DNA of 45,803 nucleotides from a virus (IMGVR_UViG_3300037487_000506:1-45803); one strand, 5' to 3'; counted from the stretch's first letter, positions 8,632 through 18,307 are shown. Notes: generated by a model from the sequence alone, not told the origin. Program-made: numbers and translations.

Positions 8632-9585
8632 TTATACTGCTGTTGCTCTTGGGACATATCCCATTCCACTAACATACGATCCTGTTGTGCCGGGTATTGT
8701 TGCTTCTTGCATTCCTGCCATTGACCCATATCCTCCAGCTTTAGTTAGTCCTGTTCCTACAGGCATCTTGCCAACAGAACCAAGTGCACCAGAAGCAACA
8801 TTACCTGCTGCACTGACATATGCGGCATTCATTGCGTTTCGAGACGCTTCAGATTGCTGCTGCCCCTGCATTATCATTTGATTATATGCTTGCTGTGATT
8901 GTTGTGCGGCACTTTGAAGCCCAGCAAAATTTGCATATTGTTGCGCTGCCGCATTTGCTCCTGCTTGGTTAAATCCACCAAGAGAACTAAACATATTTTG
9001 TTTATACGCTTCTCTTGCAGCAAGGTTTTGAGCATCTACAGCTTGTTGTGCGGCAATTGATGCTTCTGGAGATATTCCACCAACAGGTTCAGCGGTTCTT
9101 GCAAGATACGCTTGTTGTTGAAGTGCCAGACTTTCTTCAAATGCTTTTTTAGCTTGCAATGCTCGATCATACATTGCTGCTCGACCAATTGTAGAATCAC
9201 CAAGTCCTGTTTCGTATTGAGATGGCAGTCCTTGAGTCCGCATATATTCTCGCATATATGCTTGGCTTGTTTCTGGACTTGTCAGTTGCTCCATTTCTTT
9301 TGATTGAGCAAGGCGCATAGCGGCAGCTTCTGGACTTGTAAGCCGATCTAATTCTCGTTGCCTTAAAATGTTTTGCATTCCAAGTTCTGCTGCTCTGCGA
9401 GATATTTGAGACGCATCGTAATCTTGCTGTTGCACTGCAGTAGAAGAATACTGCTTCAACATATCAGCTTGATTCTGCATCTGCTGTTGTTGAGCTTGCT
9501 GCATCATCATGGCAATAGCTACATCGCGTGACGGATCACGCTTTGAAATATATTTACTTGGATCAACTGTTTTTGCTCCACCCAT
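8632..9585 (-). CDS. Internal virion-type protein with MGG amino end, 317 aa
   Basis: The protein starts MGGAKTVDPSKYISKRD, then has a Gln/Met-rich helix (about 23-45) and long helical sequence. The element LTSPEAAAMRLAQSKEMEQL is followed by a second LTSPET. The carboxyl half is Ala/Gln-rich with a Gly-rich tail. The central GLGDSTIG...MYD and YLARTAEPVGG motifs are shared with the 266-residue downstream protein, marking them as paralogs. No catalytic motif is visible. It lies two genes after the nozzle protein, where T7-like phages encode inner core proteins. Confidence 0.6.
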   Translation of the reverse strand: MGGAKTVDPSKYISKRDPSRDVAIAMMMQQAQQQQMQNQADMLKQYSSTAVQQQDYDASQISRRAAELGMQNILRQRELDRLTSPEAAAMRLAQSKEMEQLTSPETSQAYMREYMRTQGLPSQYETGLGDSTIGRAAMYDRALQAKKAFEESLALQQQAYLARTAEPVGGISPEASIAAQQAVDAQNLAAREAYKQNMFSSLGGFNQAGANAAAQQYANFAGLQSAAQQSQQAYNQMIMQGQQQSEASRNAMNAAYVSAAGNVASGALGSVGKMPVGTGLTKAGGYGSMAGMQEATIPGTTGSYVSGMGYVPRATAV

Positions 9586-9586
9586 G

Positions 9587-9976
9587 TTAAGTCAATGAAT
9601 CGTAACTATAAATTTCTCTATCTGTTTTTGTCAATCCTAATTTAGTCATTACTTCATTGCTAAAATTAGGTCTATCATTAACAAGTGGAACTCCAATATA
9701 TCCAAGTCCTCCAGAGAGTTGAGCGTGCGCTCTCCAGTCGCGCATTACTTGAATAACATCTTGAGGTTTTGTGTATTGTGGATGAAAAGCTGGATACACA
9801 ACAGGAAGAAAAACATGGTCAGAATAACCAAACAACTGACCATCCCGATAATGCCCGTAAACATTAATGTTCGGATGTTCGACAATTTTATGGTCAAAAG
9901 ATTCAGCAAAATCTTGTATGTTTCCAAATTCAAATGAGTCTTTTGGTATTAATCGATAATCTATTCTTGTTCGCAT
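9587..9976 (-). CDS. Hypothetical protein after the nozzle gene, 129 aa
   Basis: A compact globular protein beginning MRTRIDYRLIPKDSFEFGN with a central VFLPVVYPAFHPQ, then VMRDWRAHAQLSGGLGYIGV and the end LGLTKTDREIYSYDSLT. T7-like phages often place a GNAT-fold-like internal protein (gp13) just after the nozzle, and the last segment vaguely recalls a GNAT end. I cannot assign the fold from sequence alone. Few polar repeats are present, unlike the neighbouring virion proteins. It ends two bases before the start of the MGGAKT gene. Confidence 0.55.
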   Translation of the reverse strand: MRTRIDYRLIPKDSFEFGNIQDFAESFDHKIVEHPNINVYGHYRDGQLFGYSDHVFLPVVYPAFHPQYTKPQDVIQVMRDWRAHAQLSGGLGYIGVPLVNDRPNFSNEVMTKLGLTKTDREIYSYDSLT

Positions 9977-9981
9977 ATTTA

Positions 9982-10236
9982 TTAGTTAAATCCAACTCTT
10001 GGATCATTCCCAGCAATTTCGTTGGGTATATAATCTTTAAACCGATTTGCCTGCTGTGCAATTATTTTTTTTCTTGTCGCAAAATTTCCACAAGCGGAAC
10101 ATGGCAAACATCCAGATTGTGGAGAAAACAATGGGACAGATGAATACAATGGCACAACTGGGTCATCTTTAAAAGGTGTAATGTATCGAAATGGGAAATC
10201 ATTTACCTGTTGTGAAGCTGTAGCGATTGATGGCAT
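9982..10236 (-). CDS. Small hypothetical protein, 84 aa
   Basis: I chose the ATG at 10236-10234 (MPSIATASQQVNDFPF), because it falls right after the nozzle stop; the open frame extends upstream but only inside the nozzle gene. The middle contains CLPCSACG, three closely spaced cysteines that could bind a metal, followed by a basic helix (RKKIIAQQANRFKDY). The remainder is Pro-rich and extended. No family recognised. It is probably a minor virion component by context. Confidence 0.55.
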   Translation of the reverse strand: MPSIATASQQVNDFPFRYITPFKDDPVVPLYSSVPLFSPQSGCLPCSACGNFATRKKIIAQQANRFKDYIPNEIAGNDPRVGFN

Positions 10237-10237
10237 A

Positions 10238-12370
10238 TTAACAAGGATTCTGTGCGAGATATTGTTGTGCGGCTGAATTAGCGGCATTTTGAGCAAGAAT
10301 TCCAGCTTCATTTCTGGCATCAATCTGTGAAATACTTGACAGGAAACTGGCAGATGCCGTTGCAGAAATTGACTTGCTTGGGTTCGTTTGGCAAGTAAGC
10401 GTTACAGTCCTAAATTCCTTTGCCCACCATGATTTTTGGGCAGTGTCTTCTTGCTCATATGGACTTGGCAAAAGGTCAATTGATAATGTTTCACCATCTT
10501 GTGAAACAACACATGATTTTGTTTCTGGAGCTTGTGGGATTCCTGTGCTTCTTTCACTCCAAGGATCAATAAATATTCTTATTGTTTCAACTCCAAGCTC
10601 ACCACACCATTCAATTAACAACGAGAATGCCTTGTCAATGTCATCAGTTAAATTAGACTCGCAAGTTTGAGATGACTCTCTTCTTTGTGAGTTTTCCGTA
10701 ATAAGTCTCCGATATTGCGTATTTAAAAAACCAAGTTGAGAAATCTCATCAGCAAAATCAGTATTTACCCATTGATAATCATTCGTGACTGCCAACAATC
10801 TTGTATCAAGAATATTTTGATATGATCCCTTTGATCCGCGATACGAAACTTTTACATCAACAGTTCCACCAATTTCACAAGCCTCAACTTCAGCATATGA
10901 AAATTGTTTTAAATCTACTGCATCACCAAGTAATCCTGTTTCCATCTGACAATAAATGCGGCTGGCCTTTTCTGTAACATTACCATCAATATTAATGTCG
11001 AAATATGTATCAACACGATTTGGCATGAATGATTCCCAAAGATGGTTATATGAACCATCATTTGTAGCCGCATAGTCAACCGAGAAGTGAAAGCAACGAG
11101 GAGTGCCGTCTACAACGCCAGAAACCCACTCTACAGGTCTTGTTCCAGTCCAAACGCCACACCATGCAGGATATCTTTGTTGTGACCATTCAGAGGCTGC
11201 TGCGTAATCCATGACCATCGTTGCAGAATTGCATGGCTCCAGATATGGAATTGAATACAATAAGTAATTTTCAAATGTCATCGCGCATATACTGGATGTA
11301 TCTCCAGCCATATATGCCTTTACTCTTGCCATCTCAACATCTCGATACAACGCTTGAGAAGTAATATATGCAGATGCCGCAATATCAGCAGCAATAAGAC
11401 CACCTTGCGAATACCACCAGATTTGTCCTGCCTGAAAGGTTATTGATTTTCCTGCAACGCAACCAATCGTTGGATATAATGTAGTTTGGAAATTTGCTGT
11501 TGTTGCCCACAAAGTTCTATCATAAATTCCGCTTGAAAGGGAATAAGTGGCACGATCTGTAAACACAATGAGCTTTGTTTCGTTATTTTGACCAATGTAA
11601 TTAGTCATTCCTGTAACAACGCGAGCAAATGAAAAATCACCTCGTCCAGTGCCAGTTGTGCGTTCCGTAAATGATGTTGGATCACCAATATCAGATGCAA
11701 GAACAATGTTTTTTGCTGCCACCCAAAGTCGATTTCCGCTGAATGCCATCCAATATCCAATCGGAATAGAATTTGTTTGAACTCCAGTTTTATTTGATCC
11801 ATCCCAATACGCAGGAGAAGAAACTCCATCTTGAATAACAACAATTCGATGCGATGGTGTAACAGTTATATCCCCACCAGTTGATACCTGTGCTGTTTGC
11901 GTTGCAAGAGTAAAAACAAACTGATCAACAGATGGGTCAAGCTTGATATTCTTGAGCCTATAGCTTTCCCAATCTTTTGGTTGGCGCAATGGGAATGGTG
12001 AGAAGTAAACGCTTCCGTTAACTGCAAACACTACATAAGGCAATTCATCAGCTACAACACTTGTTCCATCTGGATTAAAAATTTGAGCAGGTATTATTTT
12101 TGTAACCCCATTTTGAATTATGGTATCAGATGCGTTAGATTGCTTATTTGATGAAAAAAAGATTCCACCTTGGAAATTTCCGGGGGGAAGTGAAAGTCGC
12201 ATTGCATTTCCGGGTCTTGTTTGAACCACTCCACCACGAACAGAGCAATTTACTGCCCATTTGATTTGATTGTCTGGCAATGCCCAAGGATTGCGTACGG
12301 AATTAACACCAAGCATCCATCCAGATGCAGTTTTACTTTCTCTGCCAGAGGTTATCTGTGCGCTTTTCAT
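10238..12370 (-). CDS. Tail nozzle protein (T7 gp12-like), 710 aa
   Basis: The amino end (GWMLGVNSVRNPWALPDNQIKWAVN) and NCSVRGGVVQTRPG match the opening of phage nozzle and receptor-type beta-propeller proteins, in which a 'trivial' opening loop is followed by Gly-Val-rich blades. Much of the length is beta-rich (for example RIVVIQDGVSSPAYWDG, RLWVAAKNIVLASDIGDPTSF). The carboxyl end (about 650-710) is an Ala/Ser/Gln-rich helix. It follows the gp11-like adaptor gene with a one-base TAATG overlap, the same order as gp11-gp12 in T7-like phages. The protein would form the distal tail tube through which DNA leaves. Confidence 0.75.
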   Translation of the reverse strand: MKSAQITSGRESKTASGWMLGVNSVRNPWALPDNQIKWAVNCSVRGGVVQTRPGNAMRLSLPPGNFQGGIFFSSNKQSNASDTIIQNGVTKIIPAQIFNPDGTSVVADELPYVVFAVNGSVYFSPFPLRQPKDWESYRLKNIKLDPSVDQFVFTLATQTAQVSTGGDITVTPSHRIVVIQDGVSSPAYWDGSNKTGVQTNSIPIGYWMAFSGNRLWVAAKNIVLASDIGDPTSFTERTTGTGRGDFSFARVVTGMTNYIGQNNETKLIVFTDRATYSLSSGIYDRTLWATTANFQTTLYPTIGCVAGKSITFQAGQIWWYSQGGLIAADIAASAYITSQALYRDVEMARVKAYMAGDTSSICAMTFENYLLYSIPYLEPCNSATMVMDYAAASEWSQQRYPAWCGVWTGTRPVEWVSGVVDGTPRCFHFSVDYAATNDGSYNHLWESFMPNRVDTYFDINIDGNVTEKASRIYCQMETGLLGDAVDLKQFSYAEVEACEIGGTVDVKVSYRGSKGSYQNILDTRLLAVTNDYQWVNTDFADEISQLGFLNTQYRRLITENSQRRESSQTCESNLTDDIDKAFSLLIEWCGELGVETIRIFIDPWSERSTGIPQAPETKSCVVSQDGETLSIDLLPSPYEQEDTAQKSWWAKEFRTVTLTCQTNPSKSISATASASFLSSISQIDARNEAGILAQNAANSAAQQYLAQNPC

Positions 12371-15300
12371 TAAAATATTACTGGATCAGAACCATCACCA
12401 TATACCGCATTATTTATTTGTGGCGTTACCATAGCATGACCATCAATACTCTCCTGCTGATTCTTTAGATAAGCAAATGCAATCTGCCAATAACGAGCGG
12501 ATTGATCAGCAAAATCTTTGTCTTCCAAATCAACAGCATGAACAGCAGTAATAATTGCTCGTTCTTGCTCAAGCGGAACAAAATCGTAAATACTGGTAAT
12601 GCTTGGAGTCTGGATTCGATATGAAATTCTCGCCCATGCACAAGGTTTTCCAATGCGAATCCTGCGATATTGAGGATTAACTTCAGATGGATGATATTGA
12701 CCGATCAGTGTCATGTCATTACTGCGTCCATAATCATAAGCGTAAAGCGAAACATAACCTTCCGTGATTGGCTTATCAATTTGAGAAACAGACTTCACAA
12801 AAACTGGCAATGTTACCGAATCAACAAAGAATGTTGAAGAAACCAATTCGCCAGTTGTTGTGTATGATCTGCGTCCAGTTGTAGAAGAAGTGTTCCTTGA
12901 TTGCGTTTGCGTATCGTAAAGTTCAAACGAATTGTTATCAATCCTACGAGCATAATATGTCGTTCCAGATGTCAATCCTGTTGGCAATACATCACCTTCT
13001 TTTGCGCGAGGAACAACAGCATCTCCTGTATTAAATTGGGATTGATCTGCATCAATACTTGTAGATGGTGAAACATTAAATGTGCGGATAATGTCCAATT
13101 TTAGTTGTCCACTTCCCGGTGTTGTCAAATTTTGCAATACTCCACCAAGATAAACCTTGAATGAATCACCAAACAATTTGATTGTATAATCTGTTGCCGC
13201 AACAAGTGGAGATGGAAGAATATTTGTTGTTGAAAATTTAACAACTTCATCTTCCTTCAAATACTCTATTCCACTTGGTTTAATCAAATCTCCATAAGGA
13301 AGAGACTGGAATGATTTACGCAATGCATAGTATGACTGACCAGAACCAAATGAATTTACAGTAATAAGACCAGTTGTTCCTCCTGCATTGGCATTTACAA
13401 GTGTATTATAAATCTTGCCCGTGGTATTGTTGATCTTGTTAAGATAAAATGGAGTCACTCCATTATCAATTGGAGGATTTGTATTTGGCAGTAAATAATC
13501 CGTTCCCCAGTAAATTTCTTGACCAGTTATAAGATTAGCAAAATCTCCAGCCCAGTTATTGTTGAATGTAACGCTAAATGGCCGAGAAAGTGAAACATAT
13601 AATGTTCCAGTTCCAGATGATGTTATATTTACATCGCTGAAGTCGGTATTTTTAACAGTAAAATTACCAGTTGAGGTATTTAGCGGTATTTCTGCTCGAT
13701 ATGCTGTTCCTGCAACTAATGGTGCTGGCAATGATCCTGTTGATGTAAACGCAACAAATACACCAGTAGATGGAGTGATAGCAACAGTTGGGTTAGTTGT
13801 ATATCCAGTTCCCGCAGTCACGATATTTAGTGCTGTAACATCTCCAGAAACGCAAGTAATTGTTCCTGTGGCTGGAGTTGCAGTCCCAGATGCAATTGCA
13901 TATTGAAATGTTGTTCCTGTAGCATCTGGAACGCTTGAGGTAATTGTTCCTGTTGCTGGAGTTGTTAGTGTTGACGCTACTGTATATGTAAATTCATTTG
14001 GATTAGAGAAAACAGTAACAACAAAATTTCCATTGTATCCAGCGGGGCTTGCGCCAGCAATAGTCACAACATCTCCAGTTGAATAGTCGTGAGGAGTTGG
14101 AGTTACTGCTGTAGCAATAGCTCCAATCCTTGAAATTGTAACTCCACTAATTGTTGTCAATGGAACTGATGTAATAACCTTTGTTCCATTGTATGCATTC
14201 GGAGTTGCTCCAGAAATATTTACAGACTGACCAATGCTATATCCATGTGGGATAGATGTTGTTGCAGTTGCAACAGAACCTGTGGTAGTTAGTGAATTTA
14301 CACTCAAAACAGCATTATTAATAGTTGCTGTTGCAGTAGCCCCTGTTCCTCCACCTCCAGTAATTTTAACTTGAGGTGGATCAATATAGTTTAATCCTCC
14401 AGATATTTTTTTGAAACTTGAAACAAATGATGTTTGAACTTTTGCTGTTGCTGCGGCTTGAGTTCCAGTGCCACCCGGTGCGCCAATAGTAATTACAGGT
14501 GGATCAGTATATCCAAGTCCACCACTTGTAATAACAATTTGATTTACTGCTCCAGAAACAAGAATTGCATATCCAGTTGCAACAGCAGTTTGAATTGTGC
14601 TTCCAGCAGGTTGAGATGGTGGATCAGAAAAAGTTACAGTTGGAGTAGAAGCATATCCAGAACCTCCAGCAGTAACAGTAACAGAGACAACTGAACCAAC
14701 AGTTACTGCTTGAAATTGCGCTCCAGAACCAGAAGGAGTTGCAATATTTAGAGTTGGAGCAGTAATCTGTGAAGTTGTTCCAATTGTTGCTGTTGATGCA
14801 ATTAATTTTACAATTGAATTTGTTCCGCTTCCAGAATCTTTAAGAACAATAGGATTTACAAGATTTACTGGATCAGACGCAATTGCATCAGCGTAACTTA
14901 TATGAAGAGAGATTGTGAATTGATTAATTACATTTACATAGTAATTTTGATTTGCAATCAAAGGCTGCGGTAAATTACCAGATGCTGTAAATGCTTGAAC
15001 TTGATCTCCATCACTATAGTAATGACGAACAGGAAATGTTAAAGTTGTTTGAGGATCAATCTTCTTACGAATATCAACATTTAAAGATGCTGTTGTTCCG
15101 GTTGTGTAAACTGGGTTAATGTTCTTTTTAGCATCATCATTACTTCCAAATACAGTCAAATGCGTGGAATCAATTGCATTTGCATAATAAGTATTTTCAG
15201 AACTAAACGGAGAAGGAAGAGATTGCCCTGTTGGGAATGTGATTTGATTTGCGGTATCAAGCGTAAAGGCTGGAGCAGATGAAAGCTCAAGTGCAGTTAC

Positions 15301-16116
15301 AACTTGCGAATCTCGACTATCTTTAAACTCCAGATCACCCGCACCAACTATACTCTGAAGATTTACTGGATACTGCAAATCTTGAGCATTTAGCGGATCA
15401 TTGAAGAGTTGAACTGTGAAAGCATCAATAACGCCAATGTAGTATACTTGACCATTCTCCAATGCTACTGGAATTGTTCCAGAAGTCGCTGTAACACTCA
15501 TTCCTTGACCAGATGACAATCCATGCTCGGAAAGTGATTTAAACAGGTTTATCGGCGTTATAGCGGCACTACGGGTCTTTACTGTTGCATCATCTGGAGC
15601 AATCGTTCCATATGCAAAATCACTTTGTGAATGAATTGGAACAAGAAGACCATCTACACCAGTTCCATTAGCAAGCTGCGAACGAATCGTGCGGTTATTT
15701 TCATCAAGACCAAGAACACGAATTGTCTTGCCAACATCATTCTCCATTTCAGCAACGGCAATAAGTTGCGAAGGCTGGATAATGTCCATGAGTGTTGCAA
15801 CATACCCTCGATCATCCCATGCCCAATCAACGGAGTTAAACATCCCGCCTTTGTTTACATGGTATTGGAAAAGACGATTCCGAAAGTATGCGGGACTACC
15901 ATCAATGTTGACTGCAAGAGGAACATCAATGTTGCGAGGAAGCGTAATAGAACAACGATCCCAACCCGTGCATACATCAACATCTGCAACTGAATGAGTC
16001 CAATGACCGGACTCCATCAGCGTTGCTACTGCTTGTTGGATTTTACGGAATATTTTCTTATCGTCAGTAGTCCCTAAAATCTCGGCACACTCATCGTAAA
16101 TCTGCGATACAAACAT
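12370..16116 (-). CDS. Head-tail adaptor (T7 gp11-like) with a very large beta-repeat insertion, 1248 aa
   Basis: Residues 1-130 (MFVSQIYDECAEILGTTDD, then FRKIQQAVATLMESGHWTH) and the last 150 (ERAIITAVHAVDLEDKDFAD, YWQIAFAYLKNQQESIDGH) are helical and look like an adaptor body in the style of T7 gp11, normally about 200 residues. About 900 or more residues of beta-rich, Thr/Ser/Gly-rich repeats lie between. Short units recur, such as GGSGYASTPTVTFS, GGLGYTDPPVITIG and GGLNYIDPPQVKITG. Another set has the form tension-sheet YY/Y-A-x-x-I-D (TYYARRIDNNSFELYD, TYYANAIDSTHLTVFG). The insertion would give the ring external decorations or fiber-attachment arms. Adaptor assignment is moderately sure; the role of the insertion is inference. 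Confidence 0.7.
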   Translation of the reverse strand: MFVSQIYDECAEILGTTDDKKIFRKIQQAVATLMESGHWTHSVADVDVCTGWDRCSITLPRNIDVPLAVNIDGSPAYFRNRLFQYHVNKGGMFNSVDWAWDDRGYVATLMDIIQPSQLIAVAEMENDVGKTIRVLGLDENNRTIRSQLANGTGVDGLLVPIHSQSDFAYGTIAPDDATVKTRSAAITPINLFKSLSEHGLSSGQGMSVTATSGTIPVALENGQVYYIGVIDAFTVQLFNDPLNAQDLQYPVNLQSIVGAGDLEFKDSRDSQVVTALELSSAPAFTLDTANQITFPTGQSLPSPFSSENTYYANAIDSTHLTVFGSNDDAKKNINPVYTTGTTASLNVDIRKKIDPQTTLTFPVRHYYSDGDQVQAFTASGNLPQPLIANQNYYVNVINQFTISLHISYADAIASDPVNLVNPIVLKDSGSGTNSIVKLIASTATIGTTSQITAPTLNIATPSGSGAQFQAVTVGSVVSVTVTAGGSGYASTPTVTFSDPPSQPAGSTIQTAVATGYAILVSGAVNQIVITSGGLGYTDPPVITIGAPGGTGTQAAATAKVQTSFVSSFKKISGGLNYIDPPQVKITGGGGTGATATATINNAVLSVNSLTTTGSVATATTSIPHGYSIGQSVNISGATPNAYNGTKVITSVPLTTISGVTISRIGAIATAVTPTPHDYSTGDVVTIAGASPAGYNGNFVVTVFSNPNEFTYTVASTLTTPATGTITSSVPDATGTTFQYAIASGTATPATGTITCVSGDVTALNIVTAGTGYTTNPTVAITPSTGVFVAFTSTGSLPAPLVAGTAYRAEIPLNTSTGNFTVKNTDFSDVNITSSGTGTLYVSLSRPFSVTFNNNWAGDFANLITGQEIYWGTDYLLPNTNPPIDNGVTPFYLNKINNTTGKIYNTLVNANAGGTTGLITVNSFGSGQSYYALRKSFQSLPYGDLIKPSGIEYLKEDEVVKFSTTNILPSPLVAATDYTIKLFGDSFKVYLGGVLQNLTTPGSGQLKLDIIRTFNVSPSTSIDADQSQFNTGDAVVPRAKEGDVLPTGLTSGTTYYARRIDNNSFELYDTQTQSRNTSSTTGRRSYTTTGELVSSTFFVDSVTLPVFVKSVSQIDKPITEGYVSLYAYDYGRSNDMTLIGQYHPSEVNPQYRRIRIGKPCAWARISYRIQTPSITSIYDFVPLEQERAIITAVHAVDLEDKDFADQSARYWQIAFAYLKNQQESIDGHAMVTPQINNAVYGDGSDPVIF

Positions 16117-16125
16117 GGCGCGACA

Positions 16126-16452
16126 TTATCGCATCGAACCTTCTTGTGCAAGAGATTTAAGAAACTCTTCGTCTGCTGAAGCTGGAACTTCTGAAACCAT
16201 TTCAGCAGGAGCAGCAGGAGCAGCAGAACCACCTTTTTGAGCATCAACTTCTGACTTGAGAGTTTCAAGTCCACTTGCGAGTTGCGTAACAAGCATATAA
16301 ATAGAATCAAAGTCATCAGATGGCATTTGAACCATAACTTTTCCACCAGCAGGAGCAGCCATATCGGGAGTTGGTGCGGCCATTTCCCCCGGCATCGCTT
16401 CTGGTGTTGGTGTTGGAGCCTCTGTTGGAGGCATGGTTTTGTCTTGTGCCAT
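16126..16452 (-). CDS. Ala/Pro-rich small virion-type protein, 108 aa
   Basis: The first 40 residues are a disordered Pro/Ala/Thr-rich segment (TEAPTPTPEAMPGEMAAPTP). A short helical core follows (SIYMLVTQLASGLETLKSEV, about 58-77), and then another Ala/Pro linker and an acidic helix. The layout of a short coiled-coil core between flexible arms suits a linker or a capsid-associated protein. It lies between a charged protein and the adaptor gene. No family recognised. Confidence 0.55.
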   Translation of the reverse strand: MAQDKTMPPTEAPTPTPEAMPGEMAAPTPDMAAPAGGKVMVQMPSDDFDSIYMLVTQLASGLETLKSEVDAQKGGSAAPAAPAEMVSEVPASADEEFLKSLAQEGSMR

Positions 16453-16456
16453 AAAA

Positions 16457-16873
16457 TTAATCTTCGTCTTCTTCTTCGTTTCCTTCAGAATTGCCTTCAG
16501 CAGCTTTCAATCCCATCTCAATAGCATCTTCATCATCTTCTTCCTCCATCTTTCCCTCTGGCATATCTTCGCAACATTCTGGTTTGATTCCGCAAATTTG
16601 AAGCTCAACGGAATGACGCTTTTCACTCTTGCCATTACGAGTAATGTTTTCTGTGCGCTCCATCACTTTTTTGTAATGAATAACTGCCATACCTTCTTTG
16701 CCGAGTTTTTCAAGTCCTTTTACATTGTCAAAATAAAGCGAAGGATAATGATATTCTGGAGATTTAGAAGGTTCTTCAGAGTCCATAGAAATTTTCATCC
16801 CGTCAGATTTTACTTCTTCGCCGAGATCAATAAAATCGGATTTTAGTTTAGTTTTTTCTTTTGTGTATGGCAT
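16457..16873 (-). CDS. Acidic-tailed hypothetical protein, 138 aa
   Basis: The first 100 residues look like one beta-rich domain (KSPEYHYPSLYFDNVKGLEK, then HSVELQICGIKPE). The last 35 are extremely acidic (MEEEDDEDAIEMG...EGNEEEDED). Similar proteins with a conserved YPSLYF core are, as I recall, common near phage head-tail genes but are uncharacterised. The acidic tail could mimic DNA or shield a basic surface during assembly. The start ATG at 16873 follows the previous stop by three bases. Confidence 0.55.
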   Translation of the reverse strand: MPYTKEKTKLKSDFIDLGEEVKSDGMKISMDSEEPSKSPEYHYPSLYFDNVKGLEKLGKEGMAVIHYKKVMERTENITRNGKSEKRHSVELQICGIKPECCEDMPEGKMEEEDDEDAIEMGLKAAEGNSEGNEEEDED

Positions 16874-16876
16874 AAA

Positions 16877-17998
16877 TTAACGAACCCTGCGAGCTTTAAG
16901 AGTTGCTGTAAATGTAATTGTTCCTGCACTAAATGTTGGTGCTTTAACAACAAGATAAGTTGGAGTAGACGCTGAAACAGATACTGGAACCTTGGGACTT
17001 ACAAGTGCAAATGCTGGTGTTAGTGTCGCTGTTGTAAATGCAGGTAACATTATTACTTGTTGCTTGTCTGTTTGAAGTGTTGCAGCGGTATCACTTACAC
17101 CTACAACTATTGATGTATTTGCAGTTACTGTTGTTCCAGAAAAATTAAATGTTGCGTTTCCAAAAACTTCCCACTCTCCAGCAGTAAGTGATAGAGTTAT
17201 TGCAGTTACAGTTGCTCCAGTTGCAATTGATGTGCTTGCTTGATTAACTTGAAGTAATTCTCCAATGTAAGAAGATATTGACGGGGTTGATCCATCAGTT
17301 ACGCCTTGAACAACTTTTGATGTCAAACTTCCAGTTGCGGTTCCAGTAAATAATGGAGATGTAATAGTAGCACCAGAAGTTATTGTTGCTGGAATTGTAA
17401 TATTTGTAGAACCATTAAATGATGTTGCGGTTCCAGTAACCGCACCAGAAATAGCGATTGTTCTTGCAGTTTCAAGAGTAGTTGCTGTTCCTGCATTTCC
17501 AGTCAAGTTACCGGTAACATTCCCAGTAAGATTCCCAGTAAGATTTCCAGTAACATTTCCAGTAACATTGCCAGTGAATGTTGCGTTTGCACCAGTCCCA
17601 TTTTCTAAAATTTTAGTAGTGCCATCAGATGCAAAAATATCACCAACAACATTGCCAATAATATTTTGAGTAAATGTTTTTATTCCAGTCACTGTCTGGT
17701 TTGCATTAGTTGTCATTACATTCGGAATGACAGCAACATCCTCATTCAAAACGCGAATTATATAGCAAAGCAAACCTTCTCCTTCTTCTCTTGGAATTCC
17801 AGATACTTCAGCAGGCGACGAAGTAGGATCACATGGGATATTCCAAATTACTCGACCAGAAGAAACGGACTTTTCAATTGTTCCATAAAGAGCATAAACA
17901 AGATTATCAATCAATGAGGGAACTGATTCTGGAGAAATTGTTGGATATGGAACCTCTGGGCAGGCTGTTGATGTAGAATTAGAGCATCCGCAAGACAT
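16877..17998 (-). CDS. Tail-fiber-type protein with NxTGN repeats, 373 aa
   Basis: The protein starts MSCGCSNSTSTACPEVPYPT (three early cysteines), followed by a folded amino domain to about residue 100. A block of 'GNVTGN/GNLTGN' tandem repeats at about 140-172 resembles the triple-stranded repeats of long tail fibers. The remaining Thr/Ser/Ala-rich beta sequence contains SFNGSTNITIPATITSGA, a common phage fiber element. The carboxyl region (about 245-373) is a beta-sandwich-like domain. It probably forms a trimeric fiber or side appendage and may bind the host surface. The upstream leader is AATTATG without an SD. Confidence 0.7.
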   Translation of the reverse strand: MSCGCSNSTSTACPEVPYPTISPESVPSLIDNLVYALYGTIEKSVSSGRVIWNIPCDPTSSPAEVSGIPREEGEGLLCYIIRVLNEDVAVIPNVMTTNANQTVTGIKTFTQNIIGNVVGDIFASDGTTKILENGTGANATFTGNVTGNVTGNLTGNLTGNVTGNLTGNAGTATTLETARTIAISGAVTGTATSFNGSTNITIPATITSGATITSPLFTGTATGSLTSKVVQGVTDGSTPSISSYIGELLQVNQASTSIATGATVTAITLSLTAGEWEVFGNATFNFSGTTVTANTSIVVGVSDTAATLQTDKQQVIMLPAFTTATLTPAFALVSPKVPVSVSASTPTYLVVKAPTFSAGTITFTATLKARRVR

Positions 17999-18010
17999 AA
18001 TTAATGTTTT

Positions 18011-18307
18011 TTATTTTGTTACTTTGTTTCTGTCAAAAGATATTTCAAGCATTTCCCAATAGACATCTTCAATCAAAGTTCCCATTTCTTCGACAGCATC
18101 TTCTTCAAGGTCTTGAAACCTTGCATGGAGCAATTCATGGGATAATATATTAAGAAGATTTCTCCCAGACTTTGGATTGATAAAAATTGTTCTTTTGTCA
18201 TAATCACAGATCCCATCGTTATCAACTTTGTCGGTTTTACCTGCGTGACCGAATTGTATTTTCCACAGATGTCCGTTGATTTTCTTTTTTACGATCTTTT
18301 TTTTCAT
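18011..18307 (-). CDS. SprT/ImmA-like zinc-peptidase-type protein, 98 aa
   Basis: SHELLHARF places a zinc-binding HExxH motif at H57-E58-x2-H61, preceded by DYDKRTIFINP, a strand typical of small phage SprT-like and M78-like domains. The amino end is very basic (MKKKIVKKKINGHLWKI). At 98 residues it is much shorter than full SprT proteins; a third ligand may be the glutamates near residues 69-74. Substrate unknown. Its first 71 bases overlap the end of the upstream HTH-like gene, unusually long for this genome, so either start or stop use could differ. Confidence 0.6.
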   Translation of the reverse strand: MKKKIVKKKINGHLWKIQFGHAGKTDKVDNDGICDYDKRTIFINPKSGRNLLNILSHELLHARFQDLEEDAVEEMGTLIEDVYWEMLEISFDRNKVTK

